From assembly GCA_015067125.1 (NCBI GenBank), contig SVNB01000110.1:1-5159 (forward strand): a stretch of 5,159 nucleotides of DNA, in the 5' to 3' direction. This document shows, piece by piece, positions 1 to 5,159 of the stretch (the stretch's first letter is position 1; the number at the start of each line of letters is the position of its first letter). This stretch comes from Oscillospiraceae bacterium. Lineage in GTDB: Bacteria; Bacillota; Clostridia; Oscillospirales; Ruminococcaceae. The translations under genes were made by a program, and so were the position numbers. Below the pieces are notes generated by a model that was given only the letters and a program-made list of their open reading frames with translations, searched no databases and had not been told where the DNA came from.

Positions 1-1
1 A

Positions 2-988
2 TTCATTGCTTCTTTTGCGCTTTCAAGCATTAACGACCTTGTGGGCTTCAGCAAAGAAAGCAGAGAAATAGAAATAACCATTCCGGAAGGCTATACTCTT
101 GAACAGACCGCGGAGCTTCTTAAAGAAAAAGGCGTTATTGATGAACCCTTTACTTTTGAAGTTTACGCAAGAATAAAAGATATGGATCAAAGGCTGGATT
201 CCGGCACGTTTGTGCTTAATTCCAACCTTGGATATGATCAGATATTCCAGGTTCTTAAAAGAAAAGAAACTGCCAAAAATGTTGTAAGCATCACTTTCTA
301 CGAAGGTATGAAGCTCAGCGATATTGCAAAACGCCTTGCAGAAAACGGTGTGTGCGATTATGATGAATTTATGCTTGCGGCAGATACCGAAGTTTTTGAA
401 TACGAATTTGAATCCATGATGGGCACAAACGAATATATCTATTATAAATGGGAAGGCTACCTTTTCCCGGATACCTATGAATTCTTTATGAATTCCACGC
501 CCAGAAGCGTTATGGTTAAATTTATAGATAACTTCAACAACAAAATGTCCGGTTATTACGACCGTATGAAGGAAATGGGAATGAGCCTTGACGAAGTAAT
601 TACCCTTGCTTCCGTAATCCAGTCCGAAGCCGCATACCGCGACGATATGGAAAAGGTTTCTTCCGCATTCCACAATCGTCTTGCAAAAGGCTCCGGTCTG
701 CCGTATCTCCAGTCCGACGTTACCTGGTTCTATTACGAATCGGAAATTCTTCCCAACGTAGAGGACGAAGCACTTTCCGATGCGTACCACACCTCTTACG
801 ATACCTATTATAAACAGGGACTTCCTGTTGGACCCATCTGCAACCCGGGACTTAACGCTATAGAAGCGGCTCTTTATCCTGCGGATACAAATTATTATTA
901 TTTTGTAACAGACCACGACGGAAACTTCTATTACGCGGCAACCCTTGCGGAGCACGAAGCAAACATTGCCGCTGCCGGCAGAGGTTAA
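2..988 (+). CDS. mltG: Endolytic transglycosylase MltG (YceG-like), 5' end missing
   Basis: Membrane-anchored lytic transglycosylase that cuts nascent peptidoglycan strands near the membrane and is thought to set glycan chain length. The reading frame is open to the left edge, and the first residues (FIASFALSIND) look like the end of a transmembrane anchor, so the GTG at 41 is probably internal. Counting from the codon at position 2, residues about 27-86 and 93-125 form the LysM-like part (IPEGYTLEQTAELL; FYEGMKLSDIAKRL). The catalytic domain shows EGYLFPDTYEF at 151-161, LASVIQSEA with the presumed catalytic Glu at 209 (bases 626-628), HNRL at 224-227, LQSD at 236-239 and GLPVGPICNPG at 273-283. 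The C-terminal YYYFVTDHDGNFYY is typical of the family. The usual DPT after LQS is DVT here, a mild variant. A terminator follows 16 bases after the stop, so this is the last gene of its transcript. The family call is secure; only the N-terminus is missing. Confidence 0.5.
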   Translation, partial: FIASFALSSINDLVGFSKESREIEITIPEGYTLEQTAELLKEKGVIDEPFTFEVYARIKDMDQRLDSGTFVLNSNLGYDQIFQVLKRKETAKNVVSITFYEGMKLSDIAKRLAENGVCDYDEFMLAADTEVFEYEFESMMGTNEYIYYKWEGYLFPDTYEFFMNSTPRSVMVKFIDNFNNKMSGYYDRMKEMGMSLDEVITLASVIQSEAAYRDDMEKVSSAFHNRLAKGSGLPYLQSDVTWFYYESEILPNVEDEALSDAYHTSYDTYYKQGLPVGPICNPGLNAIEAALYPADTNYYYFVTDHDGNFYYAATLAEHEANIAAAGRG

Positions 989-1004
989 GATTATATTTAA
1001 ATGC

Positions 1005-1039
1005 AAAAGCACCCTTTTATTGCAAAAGGGTGCTTTTTT
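1005..1039 (+). terminator. Rho-independent terminator after mltG
   Basis: A perfect 14-bp stem (AAAAGCACCCTTTT at 1005-1018 with AAAAGGGTGCTTTT at 1024-1037) closes a 5-base loop, ATTGC. The right arm runs into a T tract at 1034-1039. Because A-rich bases flank the left arm, the element could also work in the opposite direction, but no minus-strand gene is nearby. It separates mltG transcription from the unit that starts at 1107. Confidence 0.5.
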
Positions 1040-1040
1040 G

Positions 1041-1069
1041 TTGCGGCAAAACGGCGGCGTTCATATAAT
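1041..1069 (+). promoter_or_regulatory. Candidate sigma-A promoter for the DUF3343-desulfurase unit
   Basis: A perfect TATAAT -10 lies at 1064-1069, with a weak -35 (TTGCGG, 1041-1046) 17 bases upstream. It directly follows the mltG terminator, and transcription would start near 1076, about 30 bases before the ATG at 1107. The exact -10, its location and the absence of another obvious promoter support it. The -35 matches consensus at only three of six bases. No operator or riboswitch is visible in the short leader. Confidence 0.5.
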
Positions 1070-1106
1070 GTAAAGAATCATTATTAAAGAACGGGCGGTA
1101 TTTATA

Positions 1107-1325
1107 ATGAAATGGTATTTTTTTCTTTTAAGTTCTATAACAAGCGCCGTAAAAGGCGAAAAAATATTGCGCGGCAATGGTTATAAAGCAAATGTTTTTC
1201 GTGATACTTCCATGAATCCATACGGCTGCGGATATGTGATAAAAGCCTTTGGAAACAAAGAAAATATGGCCGCGCTTTTAAAAAATGGCGGAGTAAGAGT
1301 GAACGAAATCCGGGAGGCAAACTGA
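1107..1325 (+). CDS. DUF3343 protein (putative Se/S carrier-like)
   Basis: Small cytoplasmic protein of 72 residues matching the DUF3343 pattern from memory: an N-terminal beta strand (WYFFLLSSITSA), a helix with KGEKILRGNGY, then a short motif ending in a conserved Cys-Gly (NPYGCGYVIKA, single Cys at residue 41), and a C-terminal helix (NMAALLKNGG). The family is annotated as putative Se/S carrier-like because members occur beside cysteine desulfurases and selenium-metabolism genes; a biochemical role is not established as far as I know. Cys41 is the natural candidate for carrying a persulfide or perselenide, which is inference. An in-frame TAA at 1071 and the lack of another start make ATG 1107 the likely start. 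Its ribosome site is weak (GGCGGT at 1094-1099, 8 bases away). The stop TGA at 1323 abuts the ATG of the desulfurase gene in the same frame, so the two are almost certainly co-transcribed and probably translationally coupled. Confidence 0.5.
   Translation: MKWYFFLLSSITSAVKGEKILRGNGYKANVFRDTSMNPYGCGYVIKAFGNKENMAALLKNGGVRVNEIREAN
1312..1317 (+). promoter_or_regulatory. Ribosome binding site of the desulfurase gene, inside the DUF3343 gene
   Basis: GGGAGG lies 8 bases before ATG 1326 and within the last codons of the upstream gene. Its strength and spacing support independent initiation at 1326 rather than read-through of the TGA at 1323-1325. Its position also suggests translational coupling of the two genes. 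Confidence 0.5.
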
Positions 1326-2471
1326 ATGATTTATTTTGATAACGCGGCCACAAGCTGGCCAAAGCCGGAAGGAGTAAGAAAAGCGGTTTACGAAAGTTTT
1401 TTATATTATGGAGCAAACCCGGGCAGAAGCGGCCATTCCCTTGCCATGGAAACAGCAGAAAAAGTGTATGAATGCAGAGAAAAAGCAGCGGATTTATTTG
1501 GACTTTCTGCTTTGGAAAATCTTGTTTTTACCAAAAACTGCACAGAGGGATTAAATGCCGTGCTTATGAGCATCGGCAGAAACGGCGGACATTTTATAAT
1601 TTCCGATTTTGAGCACAATTCCGTGCTCAGACCGCTTTTTGAACTGAAAAACCGCGGTATAATCAGCTTTTCTGTTGCAGAAACTTTTGAAGATGATCCG
1701 GAAAAAACGGTAAGATCCTTTAAAAAACTTTTGCAGAAGGATACAAAAATGATTGCGGCAACAGGGGCTTCCAATGTTTTCGGAACAAAGCTTCCATATA
1801 AAATGCTCGCAAAGCTTGCGCATGAGCACGGTGCGCTTTTTCTTCTGGATTCCGCACAGATTGCCGGAACGGAAAAAATAGATATGGAAGAGGAAGATAT
1901 TGATTTTCTTTGCGCGCCCGGGCACAAAGGACTTTTGGGACCTATGGGAACCGGAATTCTTGCGGCAAACCGCCCGGAACTTCTTGAACCGCTTATCTAT
2001 GGAGGAACCGGAAGTTATTCCCTTTTGCCAAAACAGCCGGATGAACTTCCGGAAATGATGGAAAGCGGAACCCTTAACGTTCCGGGGATCTGCGGACTTT
2101 CTGCCGGGATTGATAAAATTATCGCGGAAGGGGAAGAAAAAATCGGAAAAGCAGAAGCAAATCTTGCAAAATATATATGGCGCGAACTTGATAAAATGCA
2201 GAATATAACGCTTTTTTCAAAAGAACCGAATTACAGCACCCACGCCCCGGTAATTTCTTTTTGCATAGGGGATTTTTCCGGTGAAGAAACAGCCGCCCTG
2301 CTTGCAGAAAAAGAAATTGCCGCCCGCGGAGGTTTTCATTGTTCCGCGCTGGCGCATATAAAAGCCGGTACGGAAAAAAGGGGCACCTGCCGGTTAAGCG
2401 TTGGAAGAAGCAACAGCTTTGATGAAGCAAAAAAACTTTTGGAAGATATTTATTCTTTTGCAAAAAAATAG
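1326..2471 (+). CDS. Class-V PLP cysteine desulfurase family protein (EF2568-like, TIGR01977 type)
   Basis: A 381-residue fold-type I PLP enzyme predicted to strip sulfur (or selenium) from cysteine (or selenocysteine), leaving alanine and an enzyme-bound persulfide. Full length for the family. The N-terminus MIYFDNAATSWPKP and the following NPGRSGHS are typical of the subfamily first described around Enterococcus EF2568. Visible active-site parts are: EHNSVLRP with His97 stacking on PLP; LLDSAQ with Asp175 and Gln178 contacting the cofactor; APGHKGLLGP with Lys201 as the Schiff-base lysine; ARGGFHCSALAH with Cys339 as the persulfide cysteine; and RGTCRLSVGRSN with Arg356 near the substrate carboxylate. 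The Cys loop resembles the short SufS/CsdA (group II) type rather than IscS. No IscU, SufU or SelD is in the window, so the partner is unknown; the adjacent DUF3343 protein is the obvious candidate. No terminator follows, so some read-through into cdaA is possible. Confidence 0.5.
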   Translation: MIYFDNAATSWPKPEGVRKAVYESFLYYGANPGRSGHSLAMETAEKVYECREKAADLFGLSALENLVFTKNCTEGLNAVLMSIGRNGGHFIISDFEHNSVLRPLFELKNRGIISFSVAETFEDDPEKTVRSFKKLLQKDTKMIAATGASNVFGTKLPYKMLAKLAHEHGALFLLDSAQIAGTEKIDMEEEDIDFLCAPGHKGLLGPMGTGILAANRPELLEPLIYGGTGSYSLLPKQPDELPEMMESGTLNVPGICGLSAGIDKIIAEGEEKIGKAEANLAKYIWRELDKMQNITLFSKEPNYSTHAPVISFCIGDFSGEETAALLAEKEIAARGGFHCSALAHIKAGTEKRGTCRLSVGRSNSFDEAKKLLEDIYSFAKK

Positions 2472-2491
2472 AACTGTTCACAAAATAACTC

Positions 2492-2519
2492 TTGAAAATA
2501 CACGCTCTTGTGATATTAT
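2492..2519 (+). promoter_or_regulatory. Probable sigma-A extended -10 promoter for cdaA-cdaR
   Basis: A -35 box TTGAAA (2492-2497), a 16-base spacer and a -10 box TATTAT (2514-2519) preceded by TG plus one base (TG at 2511-2512), giving an extended -10. Transcription would begin near 2526, leaving a leader of about 45 bases. The rest of the 98-base gap 2472-2569 is AT-rich and holds short repeats described among the findings. I see no terminator and no c-di-AMP riboswitch in it. Confidence 0.5.
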
Positions 2520-2534
2520 TATATTAATAAGAAT

Positions 2535-2552
2535 TTTAACTTTACGTTTAAC
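2535..2552 (+). repeat. Three tandem hexamers TTTAAC/TTTACG/TTTAAC in the cdaA leader
   Basis: TTTAAC (2535-2540), TTTACG (2541-2546) and TTTAAC (2547-2552) are head-to-tail with no spacer, just downstream of the predicted transcription start and before the ribosome binding site (AGAGGT at 2558-2563). The repeat itself is seen directly. Any function, such as an operator, is conjecture, since short AT-rich repeats arise easily. Confidence 0.5.
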
Positions 2553-2569
2553 ATAAAAGAGGTAAAAAT

Positions 2570-3439
2570 ATGGGCGAGTTTGCATTTTTCTGGAACAACA
2601 TATTAAACGTCCTAAAAACCTTCGGGATAGGCGACCTTATAGATATTATCATCATTGCTGTGCTTTTATATAAAGTGCTTGTTTTTGCCGCAAATACCCG
2701 TGCGGGCCAGCTTATCAAGGGTATTTCCATACTTTTTTTGGTGTACATTGTGGCGGCGGCACTTGATTTAAAGAGCACCTCGTATCTTCTTGAACAGGTA
2801 TTCAGTTTTGGTATCATCGCGGTGGTGGTCGTGTTCCAGCCGGAACTTCGCCACGCGCTTGAAAGCATGGGAAAATCCAAAATTTCCAACCTTTCGTTCC
2901 TCAATTTTTCCGGAGAGAAAGTTGACGATGACGCAGTGATAAAAAACTGCATTGCAGAAGTTGTGGAAGGCGTTGCGGATCTTTCAAAACACGACGTTGG
3001 CGCACTTATTGTATTTGAACGCGAAACAAAGCTTGGCGAAATTATTTCTACCGGTACAATAGTAAATGCGGATACAAGCAAAGAGATTATCGGAAATATA
3101 TTTTTCCACAATGCTCCGCTGCACGATGGCGCAACGATTATCCGCGGCGGAAGAGTTTATGCCGCAGGCTGTTTTCTTCCCCTTTCGCAGAACTATGATA
3201 TAAGCAATATGCTTGGAACAAGGCACCGCGCCGCCCTTGGCATGAGCGAAAACAGCGATGCGGTAACGGTTGTTGTTTCGGAAGAAACCGGCGTTATATC
3301 CATGGCCATCAACGGAAATCTTTACAGGGATCTTACCCCTTCACTGCTTAAAAAACGGCTGGAGGAACTGCTTGTTCCGGAAAAAACAGAACCCGTTGTA
3401 TCCAAATTTTTTGGAAAAGGGGGCGCGGATGAAAAATGA
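2570..3439 (+). CDS. cdaA: Diadenylate cyclase CdaA
   Basis: Membrane enzyme of 289 residues that condenses two ATP into cyclic di-AMP, the second messenger controlling potassium and osmolyte balance. Three predicted membrane helices lie at about residues 20-40, 48-65 and 73-90, followed by FQPELRHALE and a linker into the cytosolic DAC (DisA_N) domain at about 110-260. The catalytic signatures are intact: HDGA with Asp186-Gly187-Ala188, and GTRHRAALG with Arg218-His219-Arg220. The family-typical SEETG follows. The length is at the upper end of the usual 270-290. An in-frame TAA at 2549 and the good AGAGGT site 6-7 bases upstream fix ATG 2570 as the start. The stop overlaps the cdaR start (ATGA at 3436-3439), so CdaA and its regulator are co-transcribed and coupled. 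The charged C-terminal tail (SKFFGKGGADEK) is unremarkable. Nothing suggests loss of activity. Confidence 0.5.
   Translation: MGEFAFFWNNILNVLKTFGIGDLIDIIIIAVLLYKVLVFAANTRAGQLIKGISILFLVYIVAAALDLKSTSYLLEQVFSFGIIAVVVVFQPELRHALESMGKSKISNLSFLNFSGEKVDDDAVIKNCIAEVVEGVADLSKHDVGALIVFERETKLGEIISTGTIVNADTSKEIIGNIFFHNAPLHDGATIIRGGRVYAAGCFLPLSQNYDISNMLGTRHRAALGMSENSDAVTVVVSEETGVISMAINGNLYRDLTPSLLKKRLEELLVPEKTEPVVSKFFGKGGADEK
3417..3423 (+). promoter_or_regulatory. Ribosome binding site of cdaR, long spacing
   Basis: AAGGGGG lies 12 bases before ATG 3436, longer than usual, inside the end of cdaA. An in-frame TGA at 3430-3432 excludes any earlier start for cdaR. With the ATGA overlap, translation of cdaR probably depends partly on ribosomes finishing cdaA. 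Confidence 0.5.
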
Positions 3440-4689
3440 AAATAAATCTTCTTAAAAACAAAAGAGTTATTTTTGCGGTTTCTCTTGTTCTTTCTTTTGT
3501 GCTTTGGCTTGTGGTTTCCGTATTTCTTCGTCCCATTGGCGAAACGGTTGTTTCCGGCGTGGGAGTAAACGTAAACGCCCAATCCGGAATTCTGGGTGAA
3601 CTGGGCCTTTCTGTTATAGAAGGTGCGGAAAACACCGTAAACGTTACCATAAGCGGCCAGCGTTCTGTAATCGGCGGTATTTCTGCAGAAGATATTTCAA
3701 TTTCTCCTTCGCTTTCCGGCGTTACGGGCGCGGGAACATACACTTTGGAACTTCGGGCAAGCAACAACAGCTCCAAAGAGTTTGAAATTGTAAATATCTC
3801 TCCTGCATCCATAGCTGTAAAATTTGATAAATACGTGGATAAAACCGTAAAAGTGGAATATGTGATAAACGGAGAATACAATATTCCGGATGAATATATT
3901 CAGGAAGAGGTTTACACGGATCCCAAATATATTACAATAACCGGTCCGGAAAGAGATATTTCCGCGATAGAAAAAGCCATTGTAAGGGCAGAGCTTACCG
4001 GAAATTATGAAGAAACCGTTTATGCGGAAGGAGATATCATTCTTGTTGACGAGGAAGGCAGCGAAGTGCAGTATTCCGAAAACGAGATAACTTTAAGCGC
4101 ATATACGGCAAAAATTGTTGTTCCGGTGCACAGAACCGTTGCCCTTCCCATAACGTTTGAATACACAAATATTCCGGAATTTTTTGATACCGCGAATCTT
4201 AAATACAGCGTATCTCCGGAAGAAATTGTTGTGGAAGGCGAAGACAGCATTATAGAAAAATTCAGCGATATTTTTGTTGGTTACGTTGATATGGCGGAAA
4301 TCACGCTGGGAAATCCTTCTGTAAAATTCGGCGTTTCTTTGCCGGAAGGACTTACCGTAAGGGATGACGTTGAAGAAATAAGCATTGATTTTGATCTGGA
4401 AGATTATGTGGAAAGCCAGTTTAACGCAAACCAGATACGCATTATCAATGTTCCGCAAAATTATTCCGTAACTTCCAATTCCAGCAGGGTTGCGGTAAAA
4501 TTTATAGGCCCCAAAGAGGTAATAAACGAAATTTCCGCAAAGGATATTGTTGTTCAGGTGGATTTGAGCACCAGAGAAATTACCCAGACCGGCCAGTACC
4601 GCATTAAGGCAGAAGTGTTCCTTCCCGGAGGAGAAAACGCCTGGGCGGTTGGCGATTATTCCATTACTGTTACGGTAAAAGAAAAATAA
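3436..4689 (+). CDS. cdaR: CdaA regulatory protein CdaR (YbbR-domain protein)
   Basis: A 417-residue protein anchored by one N-terminal membrane helix (about residues 10-30, after the basic KINLLKNKR) with the rest predicted outside the membrane. It contains four degenerate YbbR repeats, at about 38-131, 135-225, 231-320 and 325-416. Each carries a recurring segment of the form V-x-G-(P/E/Q) plus a helix and a D-I/V strand: TISGQRSVIGGISAEDI (71-87), ITGPERDISAIEKA (168-181), VEGEDSIIEKFSDI (266-279) and FIGPKEVINEISAKDI (356-371). In Bacillus and Listeria the homologous protein binds CdaA and modulates its cyclase activity; the same role here is inferred from adjacency and architecture. Extracytoplasmic YbbR domains are suspected of sensing envelope state, which is not proven. 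The start is fixed by the in-frame stop just upstream. A terminator hairpin follows 8 bases after the stop codon. Confidence 0.5.
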   Translation: MKINLLKNKRVIFAVSLVLSFVLWLVVSVFLRPIGETVVSGVGVNVNAQSGILGELGLSVIEGAENTVNVTISGQRSVIGGISAEDISISPSLSGVTGAGTYTLELRASNNSSKEFEIVNISPASIAVKFDKYVDKTVKVEYVINGEYNIPDEYIQEEVYTDPKYITITGPERDISAIEKAIVRAELTGNYEETVYAEGDIILVDEEGSEVQYSENEITLSAYTAKIVVPVHRTVALPITFEYTNIPEFFDTANLKYSVSPEEIVVEGEDSIIEKFSDIFVGYVDMAEITLGNPSVKFGVSLPEGLTVRDDVEEISIDFDLEDYVESQFNANQIRIINVPQNYSVTSNSSRVAVKFIGPKEVINEISAKDIVVQVDLSTREITQTGQYRIKAEVFLPGGENAWAVGDYSITVTVKEK

Positions 4690-4697
4690 TAAATAAC

Positions 4698-4726
4698 AAA
4701 AAGGCTCGCTTAAAAGAGCCTTTTTT
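4698..4726 (+). terminator. Rho-independent terminator (or attenuator) after cdaR
   Basis: A 10-bp stem (AAAAAGGCTC at 4698-4707 with GAGCCTTTTT at 4716-4725) has an 8-base loop GCTTAAAA and a six-T tract at 4721-4726. The GC core is only 5 bp (GGCTC/GAGCC), so it is weaker than the mltG terminator. It leaves just 26 bases before the next ATG and no convincing promoter there, so partial read-through is likely needed to express the downstream gene. Confidence 0.5.
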
Positions 4727-4738
4727 GGTTTATAAAAC

Positions 4739-4743
4739 AGGAG
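4739..4743 (+). promoter_or_regulatory. Ribosome binding site of the FAD oxidoreductase gene
   Basis: AGGAG lies 9 bases before ATG 4753. It decides the start of the right-edge gene, whose frame is open to the end of the window. Confidence 0.5.
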
Positions 4744-4752
4744 AAATCAATA

Positions 4753-5159
4753 ATGCCGATAATTGTTTCCGAAATAAGAATAAACCCGGGTGACCAAAAA
4801 GAAAAAGCTTTTGAAAAAGCGCTTTCTGTGCTCAAAATAAAATCTTCCGAGGTAAAAAGTATTTCTCTTTCCAAAATTTCTGTTGATGCGCGCCGCAAAG
4901 ACAGGGTGAACCTTGTTTGCAGCGTTGCCGTAAGCTGTGAAAACGAAGAGAAAATTGCGGAAAAAGCAAAGCAAAAAAACATAATATACAGAAAAATCGC
5001 TCCGGCAGAAATTCCGGTGCTCAAAATGGCTCCGTCCGTTCGCCCGGTAATAATAGGTTTTGGCCCGGCAGGAATGTTTGCCGGACTTTACCTTGCCAGA
5101 GCAGGCGCCTGCCCGGTTATTTTTGAAAGAGGAGCAAAAGTGGAAGAACGCACCGCCGC
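4753..5159 (+). CDS. COG2509-type NAD(P)/FAD-dependent oxidoreductase, 3' end missing
   Basis: The first 135 codons of a flavoprotein, frame open to the right edge. Residues 1 to about 95 form the N-terminal domain that precedes the Rossmann fold in this family, including SKISVDARRKDRVNLVCSV, which matches the family's usual S-x-DARKK-x-D block. The FAD-binding Rossmann motif then begins: RPVIIGFGPAGMFAGLYLAR with GxGxxG at residues 102-107, and VIFERG with Glu125 as the expected ribose-binding acid. Members are usually somewhat over 500 residues, so about three quarters is outside the window. COG2509 proteins are described as uncharacterised FAD-dependent dehydrogenases; substrate and electron partner are unknown. 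From memory, in many Clostridia this gene sits between the cdaA-cdaR pair and glmM, which fits the order here. Family assignment is confident; function is not. Confidence 0.5.
   Translation, partial: MPIIVSEIRINPGDQKEKAFEKALSVLKIKSSEVKSISLSKISVDARRKDRVNLVCSVAVSCENEEKIAEKAKQKNIIYRKIAPAEIPVLKMAPSVRPVIIGFGPAGMFAGLYLARAGACPVIFERGAKVEERTA

Noticed and set aside
41..43. GTG as the true start of mltG
   Set aside because: The frame is open upstream to the window edge with hydrophobic residues typical of the membrane anchor, and no ribosome binding site precedes the GTG.
23..1012. A 329-codon open frame on the minus strand opposite mltG
   Set aside because: It mirrors the mltG codons, has a low-complexity F/I/K/H-rich composition with no recognisable family, and would start inside the terminator. 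mltG motifs on the plus strand are unambiguous.
1001..1087. 28-codon plus-strand frame starting at ATG 1001
   Set aside because: It runs straight through the terminator hairpin and the promoter region, lacks a ribosome binding site and is very basic by accident (AKRRRS).
1103..1108. Second TATAAT at the DUF3343 start
   Set aside because: It overlaps the ATG itself, so a promoter here would miss the start codon and ribosome site.
2478..2513. Inverted repeat TCACAA (2478-2483) / TTGTGA (2508-2513) flanking the cdaA -35 box
   Set aside because: Only 6 bp with a 24-base gap; such pairs are expected by chance in a 100-base AT-rich region, and the arms do not extend.
2472..2569. c-di-AMP (ydaO-type) riboswitch upstream of cdaA
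   Set aside because: The gap is only 98 bases, largely promoter, and leaves a leader of about 45 bases, far too short for that riboswitch class.
2548..3111. A 187-codon minus-strand open frame opposite cdaA
   Set aside because: It is Ser/Thr-rich, has no recognisable domain and is fully explained as the complement of cdaA's codon bias.
4731..4736. TATAAA as a -10 box for the FAD oxidoreductase gene
   Set aside because: No acceptable -35 lies 16-18 bases upstream; that position falls in the terminator loop.
4710..5024. Minus-strand open frame opposite the FAD oxidoreductase start
   Set aside because: The plus strand here encodes a recognisable flavoprotein with a good ribosome site and an intact GxGxxG; the minus frame overlaps the terminator and matches nothing.

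Overview
The window reads as a stretch of ordinary chromosome from a low-to-mid GC member of the Bacillota, most likely a gut-type Clostridia lineage. The reasons are the cdaA-cdaR pair with a COG2509-type FAD oxidoreductase behind it, strong AG-rich ribosome binding sites, U-rich hairpin terminators and AT-rich gaps. The genus cannot be determined from the sequence alone. All six genes are on the plus strand, two are cut by the window edges, and no mobile element, CRISPR array, tRNA or rRNA is visible.

Layout. (1) Positions 2-988 hold the 3' part of mltG, the endolytic murein transglycosylase, closed by a strong terminator at 1005-1039. (2) A candidate promoter at about 1041-1069 opens a two-gene unit: a 72-residue DUF3343 protein (putative S/Se carrier-like) and a class-V PLP cysteine desulfurase-like enzyme. 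The second ATG follows the first stop with no gap. (3) A 98-base gap (2472-2569) carries a good extended -10 promoter and several small AT-rich repeats. It leads into cdaA (membrane diadenylate cyclase) and cdaR/ybbR (its membrane-anchored partner), joined by an ATGA overlap. (4) A hairpin terminator at 4698-4726 separates cdaR from a COG2509-type FAD-dependent oxidoreductase that begins at 4753 and runs off the right edge.

How the genes fit together. MltG and the CdaA/CdaR module both concern the cell envelope: MltG limits nascent glycan strands, and c-di-AMP controls turgor, potassium and osmolyte handling and is linked to wall homeostasis. In many Bacillota the cda locus continues into glmM (phosphoglucosamine mutase), so glmM may lie just beyond the right edge. 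The DUF3343-desulfurase pair between them is probably an independent sulfur or selenium mobilisation unit.

Nothing here is clearly a new system. The most interesting points are the DUF3343-desulfurase pair, whose genes share one reading frame separated only by a single TGA, the repeat-rich cdaA promoter region, and the terminator placed inside what is otherwise a cda-type operon.
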